NCBI GenBank assembly: GCA_963743285.1
Contig: CAVUPF010000001.1
Span: 682,001-746,000, forward strand
Direction of reading: 5' to 3'
Source of the DNA: CAVUPF01 sp963743285
Lineage (GTDB): Bacteria; Actinomycetota; Thermoleophilia; Solirubrobacterales; 70-9
DNA: 64,000 nt
Notes under the pieces: generated by a model
Told to the model about the DNA's origin: nothing
The model's database searches: none
What the model saw: only the letters and a program-made list of their open reading frames with translations
Position numbers and translations under genes: made by a program
In this document: positions 24,847-34,167 of the stretch, one piece after another
Layout: each line of letters starts with the position of its first letter
Numbering within the stretch: the stretch's first letter is position 1

Positions 24847-27257
24847 CGGCTAGCCTCGGCAATGCTGCCCTGGGGTTGGCATTCCTCGCCGCTGTCTCCG
24901 CCGCGGTCGCGGCGCTGATCGGTCGCCACGGCGACCGTCGCTGGATCGACGCCTCGCGCCGCGCCGTCTACGTCTTCTTTGCGCTGCTCACGGTCTGCAT
25001 CGTGATCATCGAGATCGCCTTCGCGACCAACGACTTCTCCTTCAACATCGTCCAGCAGCACTCCTCGATCGAGACTCCGACCTTCTACAAGCTGGTGGCG
25101 ATGTGGTCGAGCCAGGAAGGCTCGCTGCTGCTCTGGGCTTGGGTGCTCTCGATCGCCTCCAGCGTCGCGCTGTTTGCGACCCGCAACAAGCTGCGTGAGG
25201 TTGTCCCCTACGCGACTGCGGTGCTGGCCGGGATCGCCGCTTTCTTCACCGGCCTAATGCTGTTCGCGCCCGACGTCAACCCCTTCGCGACGATCAGCCA
25301 CCCACCGGCCGACGGGGTTGGGCTCAACCCGCTGCTGCAGCACCCGAGCATGATGATCCACCCGCCGATGCTTTACGCGGGCTACGTCGCCTTAACGATC
25401 CCCTTCGCCTTCGCGATCGGCGCCCTGATCACCCGCAGGCTCGACGCCGAGTGGATCCGCGCCACGCGGCGCTTCGCCCTGATCGCCTGGGCTTTCCTCG
25501 GCTTCGGCCTTGTGCTCGGCGCCCGCTGGTCCTACACCGAGCTCGGCTGGGGCGGCTACTGGGCCTGGGATCCGGTCGAGAACGCGGCGTTGATGCCCTT
25601 TCTGCTGTGCACCGCCTTCCTGCACTCGATCATGGTCCAGGAGAAGCGCGGGATGCTGAAAGTCTGGAACGCCTGCCTGATCGTCGGCACCTTCTCGATG
25701 GCGCTGCTGGGCACGTTCTTGGTCCGCTCCGGCGTGCTCGAGTCGATCCACGCCTTCGGCAACAGTACGGTCGGTCCCTACCTCCTGGCGCTGATCGCGG
25801 TGGTGATGATCGGCTCGGCCGCCCTGATCATCTCGCGGCTGGAGGACCTGCGATCCGAAAAGCGGATCGACTCGCTGATCTCGCGCGAGTCGGTCTTCCT
25901 GGTCAACAACCTGTTGCTGGTGGCGCTGACCGCGGTGATCTTCTGGGGCACCTTCTTCCCGCTGATCTCTGAGTTCTTCACCGGCAACAAGGCCTCCCTC
26001 GCGGCACCTTGGTTCGACCGCTACACGACGCCGCTGGCGATCCTGCTGGTGCTGTTCACCGGAATCGGGCCGCTGCTCGCCTGGCGCCGGGTCAGTTGGG
26101 CCTCTGCGAAGCGAGTCTTCCGCAAACCGGCGATCTTCGCCGCGGTAGTCGCGGTCGTCCTCGTCTTGGCGACCGACACCACCCACAAGCCCTGGGCGTT
26201 CGCCCTCTTCGTCTTCGCTGCCTTCGCCCTGGCGGGCCTGATTCAGGAGTTCTGGCAGGGCGCAGCGGCGCGCCGCTCAATCTCGGGCGGCTCGTTCCCT
26301 GCCGCGCTGCTCGGCGTGACCTCCCGCAACCGGCGTCGCTACGGCGGCTACGTCGTCCACATCGGCATCGCGGTGGTGCTGATCGGGATCGCTGCCTCCT
26401 CTAGCTTCCAGACCAACCGCGAAGTGAAGTTGAGGCCAGGCCAAAGCACCGTCATAGACGGCCGCAAGGTGACCTACGAGCGCCCGACCGTGGGCACCAA
26501 CAGCCAGGCCACTACCTTTGGAGCCCTGCTGAGCATCCAGCAAGGCTCGGAAAGATTCACGCTGCACCCCACCCACAGCTACTTTCGCCCAACCGGTGCG
26601 GAAGCCTCGACGATCAGCGACTTCTTCGAAGGCGAAACAACCAGCGAGGTGGGGCTGAGGGCCGGTCTCGGCCACGACTTCTGGACCGCGATACAACCGA
26701 ACATCAGCGTCATCCAGCGCCAGGTGCGGGCCGCTGACCGGGGCTTCAGCGCCTGCGTCGGCGGCGCGCCGGGAACCCCGCCGCAATGCAAAGTGGTCGC
26801 GGCGATGATGCGTGCCGCCGCCGCCAACCCGAGCCTACGCCCGACGGCGCTCGCCGAGATCAACAGCCTGCAGTTGGCGACCGCGGACCGGATCGCCAAG
26901 AGCTACCTCTCCACTCGCACCGCCGCCACCTTCAAGATGATCGTTAACCCGCTGGTCACCTGGATGTGGATCGGCGCCCTGATCGCCCTGGCCGGCGCGG
27001 CGATCGCGCTCTGGCCGTCCCGTGGCCGGCGTCGCGGCTTCGCCCCCGTCACCGAGGGCGATGCGATCAAGGAGGCCAAGTACCGGGAGATCCGCGACGC
27101 CGAGCTCGACCACGCCGCCGGCAAGCTCTCCGATGAGGACTACGCACTGCTCGACGCCGAGCTTCGCGTGGAGGCGGTGGAGATCCTCGACCGGATCGAG
27201 GCGAACGGCAACGGCAACGGCAACGGCCACCGTCGTGACCGCGAGCCGGTCGCTTAG
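24843..27257 (+). CDS. ccmF: Cytochrome c heme lyase subunit CcmF
   Basis: 804 residues with about 14-15 membrane helices. The WWD domain reads ELGWGGYWAWDPVENAA near 231-247, and conserved His ligands occur in LQHPSMMIHPPMLYAGY. CcmF takes heme from CcmE and attaches it to apocytochrome c outside the membrane. The C-terminal ~60 residues, after the last helix, form a soluble acidic tail (KYREIRDAELDHAAGKLSDE) resembling the cytoplasmic helical start of CcmI/CcmH-type proteins, followed by a GN-rich linker. This tail may stand in for a separate assembly subunit. Confidence 0.95.
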   Translation: MTASLGNAALGLAFLAAVSAAVAALIGRHGDRRWIDASRRAVYVFFALLTVCIVIIEIAFATNDFSFNIVQQHSSIETPTFYKLVAMWSSQEGSLLLWAWVLSIASSVALFATRNKLREVVPYATAVLAGIAAFFTGLMLFAPDVNPFATISHPPADGVGLNPLLQHPSMMIHPPMLYAGYVALTIPFAFAIGALITRRLDAEWIRATRRFALIAWAFLGFGLVLGARWSYTELGWGGYWAWDPVENAALMPFLLCTAFLHSIMVQEKRGMLKVWNACLIVGTFSMALLGTFLVRSGVLESIHAFGNSTVGPYLLALIAVVMIGSAALIISRLEDLRSEKRIDSLISRESVFLVNNLLLVALTAVIFWGTFFPLISEFFTGNKASLAAPWFDRYTTPLAILLVLFTGIGPLLAWRRVSWASAKRVFRKPAIFAAVVAVVLVLATDTTHKPWAFALFVFAAFALAGLIQEFWQGAAARRSISGGSFPAALLGVTSRNRRRYGGYVVHIGIAVVLIGIAASSSFQTNREVKLRPGQSTVIDGRKVTYERPTVGTNSQATTFGALLSIQQGSERFTLHPTHSYFRPTGAEASTISDFFEGETTSEVGLRAGLGHDFWTAIQPNISVIQRQVRAADRGFSACVGGAPGTPPQCKVVAAMMRAAAANPSLRPTALAEINSLQLATADRIAKSYLSTRTAATFKMIVNPLVTWMWIGALIALAGAAIALWPSRGRRRGFAPVTEGDAIKEAKYREIRDAELDHAAGKLSDEDYALLDAELRVEAVEILDRIEANGNGNGNGHRRDREPVA

Positions 27258-27481
27258 CTGATCTTCAGTATCAGGAAGGTATTGAGGACGAAGAGGATCG
27301 CGAAGAAGATCGTCGCGCGATCCAGATTGCGCTCGACCATCGAGCCGCCGCCGAAGGAGCTGCCCCCGCCGCCGATGCCGAAGGCGCCCGAGAGTCCCGT
27401 GTCTTTGCCCGAGTGCAGGAGCACCAAGAAGATGAGGACGACGGAGATGATCACCTGCAAGACGCCGAAGATCGTGTACAC
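27254..27481 (-). CDS. secG: Preprotein translocase subunit SecG
   Basis: 75 residues with two membrane helices (about 3-22 and 54-72) separated by a Gly-rich cytosolic loop (LSGAFGIGGGGSSFGGGS), the standard SecG architecture. It supports SecA cycling in the SecYEG channel. It overlaps the ccmF 3' end by 4 bp on the opposite strand. Confidence 0.93.
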   Translation of the reverse strand: MYTIFGVLQVIISVVLIFLVLLHSGKDTGLSGAFGIGGGGSSFGGGSMVERNLDRATIFFAILFVLNTFLILKIS

Positions 27482-27732
27482 GGCTCGGAGTGTACCCCTC
27501 GGCGGCCGTTCAGGCCGGTGAAGACGGCGGCGATTCCGGCCAGCATCGCGGTCGCGTAGGGGACCACCTCACACAGCTTGTTGGGTCGCAAACAGCGCGG
27601 CGTTTGAGACCGAGGACATCGCCCATGGGATCGAGTCTTTCCTGCGGCACGGCCCTGGCCAGACTACGTGTCAGGGGAGGCCGGTAATGGGTGGGAGCCG
27701 CTATTACAGCGAGTAAGGGACTGTTACGATAC

Positions 27733-27787
27733 TTGACAAAGAATGATATCTTGTCAATGAAGAAGACTCTGCTGGCCAGTTTGACAA
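27733..27787 (+). promoter_or_regulatory. Operator region of the alkB operon
   Basis: TTGACAA (27733-27739) and TTGTCAA (27751-27757) are perfect 7-bp inverted arms with an 11-bp spacer. A third TTGACAA at 27781-27787 overlaps the AAGGAG ribosome site of alkB. The TetR gene at the end of the operon is the obvious candidate binder. The rest of 27482-27732 shows no gene. Confidence 0.6.
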
Positions 27788-27799
27788 GGAGATGCTGAG

Positions 27800-29002
27800 A
27801 TGGAGGCTGCCACTCACGGCCATACGCACGATCACTTCCACCAGGAGGGCCTCGAACTCAACCCGGCCACCTGGCGCGACCCCAAGCGCTATGCCTGGCT
27901 GCTGGGGCTGATCGTGCCTCTCGCCCCCTTCCTCGCCTGGGCCTTTGTGCAACTGACCGGCTGGGGCTTTTTGTGGTTCTTTGGCCCGCTGCTCGTCTTC
28001 GTCTTCTTCCCGCTGCTTGACATCGCGGTGGGGATGGATGCCCGCAACCCCCCCGACAGCGTCATCAAGTGGCTCGAACAGGACCGCTATTACCGCTGGT
28101 GCACCTACGTCTTCATCCCTGTTCAGTACGCCGGCCTCCTGTTCGCCTGCTGGCTCTGGTCAAGCGGCACTCTCTCTACGCTCGACAGCGTCGGCCTGGC
28201 GCTGACCATGGGGGTCGTCGGCGGGATCGCGATCAACACGGCCCACGAGCTCGGCCACAAGCGGGCCAGCCTCGAGCGCTGGCTGAGCCGGGTCGCCCTC
28301 GCGCAGAGCGGCTACGGCCACTTCTTCATCGAGCACAACCGCGGTCATCACGTCCGCGTCGCCACACCCGAGGATCCGGCCAGCTCGCGATTGGGGGAGA
28401 GCTTTTGGGCGTTTTTGCCGCGGACCGTGATCGGCAGCCTGCGCTCGAGCTGGGGGCTTGAGTGCGCCCGTCTTGACCGCATCGGCCACTCGCACTGGAC
28501 CCTGCGCAACGACATCCTCGGCGCCTGGGCGATGACCGTCGCCCTCTTCGCCACCCTCACCGCGGTCTTCGGCCTCGTCGTCCTCCCTTATCTGCTGCTC
28601 CAGGCGGTGATCGGCCTCTCTTTGCTGGAGGCCGTCAACTATCTCGAGCACTACGGGTTGCTGCGCCAAAAGCGCGAGGACGGCCGCTTTCAGCGCACCC
28701 TTCCCGAGCACAGCTGGAACAGCAACAACGTCGCCTCCAACGTGCTCCTCTACCACCTGCAGCGCCACAGCGACCACCATGCCAACCCGACCCGGCGCTA
28801 CCAGGCGCTGCGCCACGTCGACGAGGCACCGCAGCTGCCCACCGGCTACGCCGGGATGATCGTCCTCGCCTGGTTCCCGCCGCTGTGGCGACGGGTCATG
28901 GACCCCCTGCTCCTCGAGCACTATCAGGGCGACCTGACCAGGACCAACCTCCAGCCACGGTCCCGTCGCCGGCTTCTCGCTCGTTACGGGGCGAGATCAT
29001 GA
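27800..29002 (+). CDS. alkB: Alkane 1-monooxygenase AlkB
   Basis: 400 residues, integral-membrane di-iron hydroxylase that oxidises medium-chain n-alkanes to 1-alkanols with O2 and electrons from rubredoxin. The His boxes are HELGHK, EHNRGHH and LQRHSDHH, plus the alkane-hydroxylase signature NYLEHYGLLRQK. About six membrane helices are visible. A short His-rich N-terminus (HGHTHDHFHQ) precedes the first helix. The ATG at 27800 has AAGGAG eight bases upstream. The stop overlaps the rubredoxin ATG (ATGA). Confidence 0.96.
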   Translation: MEAATHGHTHDHFHQEGLELNPATWRDPKRYAWLLGLIVPLAPFLAWAFVQLTGWGFLWFFGPLLVFVFFPLLDIAVGMDARNPPDSVIKWLEQDRYYRWCTYVFIPVQYAGLLFACWLWSSGTLSTLDSVGLALTMGVVGGIAINTAHELGHKRASLERWLSRVALAQSGYGHFFIEHNRGHHVRVATPEDPASSRLGESFWAFLPRTVIGSLRSSWGLECARLDRIGHSHWTLRNDILGAWAMTVALFATLTAVFGLVVLPYLLLQAVIGLSLLEAVNYLEHYGLLRQKREDGRFQRTLPEHSWNSNNVASNVLLYHLQRHSDHHANPTRRYQALRHVDEAPQLPTGYAGMIVLAWFPPLWRRVMDPLLLEHYQGDLTRTNLQPRSRRRLLARYGARS

Positions 29003-29163
29003 GCGCCTGGCGCTGTCCGGTCTGCGGGTACGTCTATGAGGAGGAGGCCGGGAACCCGCGCGAGGGCTTCCCGCCTGGCACGCCGTGGAGCGAGGTACCC
29101 GACGAGTGGGCCTGTCCGGACTGCGGGGTACGCGACAAGATCGACTTCGAGCCCGAGCAGTGA
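28999..29163 (+). CDS. Rubredoxin, electron donor to AlkB
   Basis: 54 residues. The two CxxCG knuckles (CPVCGYVY and CPDCGVRD) bind one iron; GFPPGTPW and DEWACP are the usual rubredoxin segments. The sequence resembles the AlkG2-type, able to donate electrons to AlkB. It starts inside the alkB stop and ends inside the start of the next gene, so the three are translationally coupled. A rubredoxin reductase is not present in the window. Confidence 0.95.
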   Translation: MSAWRCPVCGYVYEEEAGNPREGFPPGTPWSEVPDEWACPDCGVRDKIDFEPEQ

Positions 29164-29792
29164 CTGTGCCCACTGCGACGATGGGGGCGATGCCGAGCTC
29201 CCGCACTCCCTACCCGCAAGCCGCCCGCCGGCTTCTGCGCGAGACCTTGTTCGGCGCCGCGCGCGACCAGCTAGAGCAGCGCGCCTGGGCCGAGATCACG
29301 ATGGCCGAGATCGCGAGGGCGGCGGGCGTCAGCCGCCAGACCCTCTACAAGGAGTTCGGCAGCCGCGCCGAGTTCGGTCAGGCCTTCGTCATCCACGAGG
29401 GCGAGCGCTTCCTCGATGCGGTCGAGGCGGCTGTTCACGAGCACCTCGATGACCCTCGCGCCGCGGTCGGCGCCGCGCTTGAGCTCTTTCTCCGCACCGC
29501 CGGCGAAGATCCGCTGATCCGCATCCTGCTCAGCGATGACGGTACCGGCGGCATGCTGCCCTTCGTCACCACCCAGGGCATGCCCGTGGTCCAGTGGGCC
29601 ACCGCCCGCTTGACCGCGGTGATCCAGGAAGGCTGGCCCCGAGCCTCTGAGCCGGACGCCCTGCTCTTGGCCGAGTCCTTGGTCCGGCTGGCGATCAGCT
29701 ACATCACGGCCCCCGGCGGGCCCCCGGAGCAGACCGCCGCGGCCGCCGGCAAGCTGCTCGGCCCCTACTTAGACCACGCGCTCGGGAGTTAA
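29160..29792 (+). CDS. TetR-family regulator of the alkane operon
   Basis: About 210 residues if started at GTG 29160, which overlaps the rubredoxin TGA; ATG 29181 or 29190 are alternatives. The HTH is ITMAEIARAAGVSRQTLYKEF. TetR genes directly after alkB-rubredoxin (AlkU type) are common in actinobacteria and usually repress the operon until alkanes are present. The palindrome at 27733-27757 is the likely binding site. The C-terminal half is helical and hydrophobic, consistent with a lipid-like ligand. Confidence 0.9.
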   Translation: MTVPTATMGAMPSSRTPYPQAARRLLRETLFGAARDQLEQRAWAEITMAEIARAAGVSRQTLYKEFGSRAEFGQAFVIHEGERFLDAVEAAVHEHLDDPRAAVGAALELFLRTAGEDPLIRILLSDDGTGGMLPFVTTQGMPVVQWATARLTAVIQEGWPRASEPDALLLAESLVRLAISYITAPGGPPEQTAAAAGKLLGPYLDHALGS

Positions 29793-29875
29793 GCCCCCTG
29801 CGCTCGGCTTCACCAGCGCTCCCTCGCGCGCATAACTCGCGGCTCACCGCCATCCGCCGCCGCCGCTACTTTGGG

Positions 29876-31261
29876 ATGCGCATGGCGGTTGCCAGAAACA
29901 GCGCCTGTCCGTGCGGCAGCGGTCGCAAGTACAAGCAGTGCTGCTTGGCCGAGGAGAAGCGCGCCGCTCGTGAGGCGCGGCTAGATGACGCGGTCGGCCG
30001 GCGCATCCAGGCTTGGTCGGCGAAGGCGTTCGGCGAGCAGGTCAAGGCGGCGCTCGAGGAATTCGTCGGGCCCGATCGCACCATGCATGACGACGATTTG
30101 CAGATCTTCTCAGCCTGGTTTCACAGCGACCGCGAGCTGCCGGGCGGTGGCACCCCCTCAGAGCGCTATGCGGCGCGGGCCGACCTCTCCGCCGAGGAGC
30201 GCGCGGCGGCAGCCCGGATCGCCACCGCGAGGCTTGGCTTCTATCGCGTAGTGGCGGTCGAGCCCGGCAGCTGGATCGTGCTCGAGGACATCCTCGGCGA
30301 CCTACGTGCTCGGGTGCGAAGCACGAACGTCTCCCGCGACGCCGTTCGCTGGGACATCTTGCTCGGGCGCCTGATGGAAAGCGATCCAGCGAGCCTCTGG
30401 GGCCCGACGCGGTTCTTCGAGCCCGACGATGAGCCCGAGTTGCTCGCCGAGCTTCGACGTCTCGGGGGGCTGGGCGGCGGGAAGGCTGACCCGGCTGACA
30501 TCTCCACTGCGTTTCGCAGTAACGCAGTGGAGCTGATGCGCTTCCAGCCGCGGAGGTGCAGTGTCGAGCGGAGCTTCTTCACGCTGGAGGGAGACCCGGT
30601 TGCTCAGGGTCAGGCGACCTGGCGCGTCCGAGACGCGACCCTGGCTCGCGAAAGGCTGCGAGTCTTGGGTGGCCTTGCCGTCGGTGAGCCGCTTGAGATC
30701 GAGATCACGGTCCCTCGCGCCGCGTTGGTGCAGAACCGACCCGCGCTGCCTGAGGGCGCGCTCGTCTTCGAGTCGGGCTTCGTCGGCGATCGCGAGAACG
30801 TCCCGGTTGCCTCGCTTCGACTCGAGGGGGCGCAGTTGCGAGTCGAGGCGATGTCAGAGGAGCGGCTCGAGCGGGCGATCGAGATCGTCGGCATCGATTT
30901 CGGGGACAACGTCGAGCTGACCGGGCGCGACCTCGTCCCGATCGAGCAACGCCTGGAGGAATATGAGCCAGAGCCGCCTTCCGCCGATCCGGCCCCCACC
31001 TATCCCGAGCCGGCCGAGGCGCAGCGTCTCCTTGAGGGCGCGATGACCGATCACATGGGCGCATGGCTCGATGAGCCGAATCCGCAGCTCGGCGGCCAAA
31101 CGCCCCGCGAAGCGGCCGAAGGCGCGCGCCGTGAGGAGGTCATCAGGCTCGTGCGCGGCATCGAGAATCACGCCGATCGCGCCCGGCGCCGCGGCGAGCC
31201 GGCGGCGGAAGTGGCGTGGCTGCGCGGCGAACTCGCCATCGAGGACGATCTCGCCGCCTGA
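29876..31261 (+). CDS. SEC-C zinc-motif protein
   Basis: 461 residues. The N-terminus holds the SEC-C motif CPCGSGRKYKQCC (residues 11-23), a zinc knuckle first seen at the SecA C-terminus and found in many cytosolic proteins. The remaining ~430 residues are acidic, without membrane segments or a catalytic motif I recognise; a ~70-residue C-terminal helical part contains EAAEGARREEVIRLVRGIE. ATG 29876 or 29882 could be the start. Function unknown. From 31262 to 31496 nothing is seen. Confidence 0.75.
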   Translation: MRMAVARNSACPCGSGRKYKQCCLAEEKRAAREARLDDAVGRRIQAWSAKAFGEQVKAALEEFVGPDRTMHDDDLQIFSAWFHSDRELPGGGTPSERYAARADLSAEERAAAARIATARLGFYRVVAVEPGSWIVLEDILGDLRARVRSTNVSRDAVRWDILLGRLMESDPASLWGPTRFFEPDDEPELLAELRRLGGLGGGKADPADISTAFRSNAVELMRFQPRRCSVERSFFTLEGDPVAQGQATWRVRDATLARERLRVLGGLAVGEPLEIEITVPRAALVQNRPALPEGALVFESGFVGDRENVPVASLRLEGAQLRVEAMSEERLERAIEIVGIDFGDNVELTGRDLVPIEQRLEEYEPEPPSADPAPTYPEPAEAQRLLEGAMTDHMGAWLDEPNPQLGGQTPREAAEGARREEVIRLVRGIENHADRARRRGEPAAEVAWLRGELAIEDDLAA

Positions 31262-31496
31262 GCCGCATCGTTCTGAGCGGTCCTCGCGCGACCTGAGGGC
31301 TGCCGCAATTGAGTAGCTGAGCCGAGCCCGGGCCCGCCGGCAAATCAGCAGTCAGGCTGTGTAATCCGTGCGGTCGATCGGGGGAGCCGCAGCGCGGCCC
31401 CCGGTCGCACGAGGCCGCTTGAGATCGGCAACTCGACCAAGACGGGGCCGGGGCGGCCGGCCGGCCGCAGCTCGGCCAGCCGCCACCAGCCGCGGC

Positions 31497-32006
31497 CTAC
31501 TTGATCACCTTGCCCGACGGCGAGATCACGTACCAGTAGCCGCCGTTGAGGTTCACGCCCTGTCCCGTCGCGGTCCCCGCCGAGGTGTCGGCGGTGTAGG
31601 TGTAGAGGGGCCAGCCGGCGTAGGTGACGACTTCGCCGCCTTCAGGATCGGAGTCCTTGCCCAGCAGCTTTGACTGCACCGCACCCGAGGCAGTTGCTTT
31701 CTGGCCGCTTTCCAGTTTCAGCGGCGGCCAGATGCCGGCGCATTCTCCCTGGCAGGTGACCTTGCTTTCCTTGTCGGGTGCGAAGACGTAGAGCGTCTTG
31801 CCTTCTTCGTTTACCAGCACTGACCCCAGGCTCGCGACCGACTTCGCCGAAACCTTCGGGCCCGGCGTTGAGCTCGCCGATTTGGCGGACGTAGAGGTGG
31901 CCGTCGTGCTGCTGGTTGTGTTGCTGGTTGTGCTGCTGCTGCTCCCACAGCCCGCGACGATGAGCGCGGCAACGGGAAGGACGAGCACCGCCGGTAGCTT
32001 TCTCAC
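31497..32006 (-). CDS. Lipoprotein with COG4315-type repeats
   Basis: 169 residues. A signal peptide with lipobox LIVAGC places the acylated Cys at residue 20; a Ser/Thr-rich linker follows. The globular part holds two copies of the 'secreted repeat of unknown function' pattern: LVNEEGKTLYVFAPDKES with CAGIWPPL, and VVTYAGWPLYTYTADTSAG. Such lipoproteins sit on the outer face of the membrane and are often next to redox genes; the role is not established. Confidence 0.85.
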   Translation of the reverse strand: MRKLPAVLVLPVAALIVAGCGSSSSTTSNTTSSTTATSTSAKSASSTPGPKVSAKSVASLGSVLVNEEGKTLYVFAPDKESKVTCQGECAGIWPPLKLESGQKATASGAVQSKLLGKDSDPEGGEVVTYAGWPLYTYTADTSAGTATGQGVNLNGGYWYVISPSGKVIK

Positions 32007-32136
32007 GACTGCCTCCTATTTGTCGTTTGCCAGTTGCGGATGCTGCATCGTCCAGTCTAGGCGCTGAGCGCGGGCATAGGGCCGGTCGTTTCCGGGGTTC
32101 GTTGCGCCAGCGTCCTGCGCCGAAAGTGATCGACCG

Positions 32137-32358
32137 GTGAGCGCGCAGGCTACGGAAACGGTTTCGGTCCTGATCACCGATCTGGTTGGTTCGACCGCGA
32201 TGGCCGATCGGCTTGGTCCGGGGGCGGTGGAGGACGTACGCGGGGAGCACTTCGAGCTGCTGCGGGGGTCGCTGGAGCAGGCGGGGGGCCGCGAGGTCAA
32301 GAACCTGGGCGACGGGCTGATGGTGGTGTTTGCAAGCGCCGCGCAGGCGCTGACCTGC
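32137..32358 (+). pseudogene. Class III adenylate/guanylate cyclase, N-terminal fragment
   Basis: GTG 32137 begins a cyclase catalytic core: SVLITDLVGSTAMADRLG with the metal-binding Asp, and NLGDGLMVVFASAAQAL. After about residue 72 similarity ends; the frame stays open but encodes Arg-rich sequence unlike a cyclase. The break coincides with the first copy of a 20-bp direct repeat (32346-32365 and 32395-32414). The second metal Asp region and the dimer partner residues are missing, so it cannot be active. Confidence 0.7.
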
Positions 32359-32414
32359 CGGCGGCATCAGACGCGAGATCACAGAGTGTCGCGGGGCGCT
32401 GACCTGCCGGCGGC
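32346..32414 (+). repeat. 20-bp direct repeat at the cyclase truncation
   Basis: 32346-32365 and 32395-32414 are identical over 20 bases (core CTGACCTGCCGGCGG), separated by 29 bp. The first copy covers the last recognisable cyclase codons. Confidence 0.75.
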
Positions 32415-32550
32415 TGAGTGGGCCGGGAACGCTCCGCTCAGCGGCCCCGACGATGAGACTCGGGATCGGCCGAGCGGCCGTGTCAAGCGACCTCTGAGCA
32501 CGACGGCTCGCCGCCCGGACCACGTGGAAGGCACCCGCGCCCAGCGGCGA

Positions 32551-34167
32551 CTACAGCTGGGCCGCCTGGGAAACGTCCGCGGCGGACTCGGTGGCGGCCG
32601 CAGCGCCACCATCGCGAATCAGGTCGGCGGCGCGCTCGGCGATCGCGATCGTCGGAGCGTTGGTGTTGCCGCGCGGGACGCTCGGCATCGCCGAGGCGTC
32701 GATGACACGCAGGCCCGCGACGCCGCGCACGCGCAACTCCGGATCGAGGACGGCGTCGGCGTCTGAGCCCATGCGGCAGGTGCCGACCGGGTGAAAGAAC
32801 GTGTAGGTCTGTCGGCGGATGTAGGTGCGCAGATCGGCCTCGGCCCCTGAGGCCGGCTCGTCGTAGAGCCTGCGGGTGTATGGGGCGAGCGCCGGCTGAG
32901 CACCGATCTCGGTGACTATGCGCAGGCCCTCCAACATCGTCTGCATGTCGGAGTCCTCGGCGTAGTAGTTATGGAGGATGTAGGGCTTGACGGTCGGATC
33001 GGGTGAGCGCAGGGTGAGCGCTCCGCGACTGGCTGGCTTCAGCGGACAGACGGCCAGGGTGAAGCCGTGTTCAAAGATGGGTTCCTCGAGAAGCACGGCC
33101 GGCACGGCGTGGAACTGCAGATCCGGCGCGGGCAGCTCGGCGCCGCTGCGGAGGAACCCGCCGGCCTCGACCGCATTGGAGGTCAGTGGTCCGCGGCCCT
33201 CGCTGGAGAACATCGCCATGTTCTCCTCGCTCATCGCGCTGAGGAGCGAAACTGGCTCATCGTGGGTCCACACCAAGCCGCTCCCCGCATGGTCTTGAAG
33301 GTTCTGACCGACCGCGGGGAGGTCGGCCACCACCGGGATCTGCATCATCGTCAACAGCTCTGCGGGGCCGATGCCGGAGAGCATCAGCAGCTGCGGAGAG
33401 TTATAGGCGCCGCCGCAAAGGATCACCTCGCGCTCGGCGCGCAGATCGTGCAGGTCGTTTAGCTCGCCCAACCGGGCGGCCTGCACTCCCACGGCCCGAC
33501 CGTCCTCGAACAGCACCCGGTGAACCTGCATGAACGTCTCCACGGTCAAGTTGGGGCGGGACATCGCCGGGTGCAGGTAGCCCACCGCGGTCGAGCAGCG
33601 TCGTCCGTCGCGTTGGGTGACCTGGTAGCGACCGAAGCCGTCCTGCTCGGCGCCGTTGAAGTCCTCGTTGCGCCGCTGCCCGTCCTGGTCGCACGCCTCC
33701 AGGAAGGCCTCCACCGTGGGGTTACGGGAGCGTCCCTCTGAAACGCTCAGCGGCCCACCTGCACCGTGGTACTCCGAGGCACCGCGCTCGTTGTCCTCGG
33801 CACGCTTGAAGTAGGGCAGCAGTTCGTCATAGCCCCACCCCTCGCAGCCCGCATCGCGCCACTCGTCATAGTCGGCGCGATTCCCGCGGATGTAGACCAT
33901 CCAGTTGATCGAAGACGATCCTCCGAGGGTCTTGCCGCGCGGCAAGTGCACGCGCCGGTGATCGGCGAACGGCTCTGGCCCACTCGAGTAGTCCCAGTCA
34001 AGCGGCGAGTGGAGCAGCTGGGGGAGGGCGGCCGGCACGTGGACGTTCTCGATCGTGTCGGGCGGGCCCGCCTCGATCAGCAGCACGCTGACGTCGGGGT
34101 CCTCGGTCAGCCGAGCGGCCAACACACAGCCCGCCGAGCCGGCTCCCACGATCACGTAGTCATACAT
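32551..34167 (-). CDS. GMC-family FAD-dependent oxidoreductase
   Basis: 538 residues from ATG 34167, with GGAGGAGAG upstream. The FAD dinucleotide motif YVIVGAGSAGCVLAARL is at the N-terminus, GMC signature 1 is near GKTLGGSSSINWMVYIRG, and the catalytic His region FFHPVGTCRMG with NTNAPTIAIAERAADLI at the C-terminus. It belongs to the choline dehydrogenase/alcohol oxidase branch and should oxidise an alcohol to an aldehyde. No betaine-pathway partner is adjacent, and a role in alcohol oxidation next to AlkB activity is only a possibility. Confidence 0.92.
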   Translation of the reverse strand: MYDYVIVGAGSAGCVLAARLTEDPDVSVLLIEAGPPDTIENVHVPAALPQLLHSPLDWDYSSGPEPFADHRRVHLPRGKTLGGSSSINWMVYIRGNRADYDEWRDAGCEGWGYDELLPYFKRAEDNERGASEYHGAGGPLSVSEGRSRNPTVEAFLEACDQDGQRRNEDFNGAEQDGFGRYQVTQRDGRRCSTAVGYLHPAMSRPNLTVETFMQVHRVLFEDGRAVGVQAARLGELNDLHDLRAEREVILCGGAYNSPQLLMLSGIGPAELLTMMQIPVVADLPAVGQNLQDHAGSGLVWTHDEPVSLLSAMSEENMAMFSSEGRGPLTSNAVEAGGFLRSGAELPAPDLQFHAVPAVLLEEPIFEHGFTLAVCPLKPASRGALTLRSPDPTVKPYILHNYYAEDSDMQTMLEGLRIVTEIGAQPALAPYTRRLYDEPASGAEADLRTYIRRQTYTFFHPVGTCRMGSDADAVLDPELRVRGVAGLRVIDASAMPSVPRGNTNAPTIAIAERAADLIRDGGAAAATESAADVSQAAQL

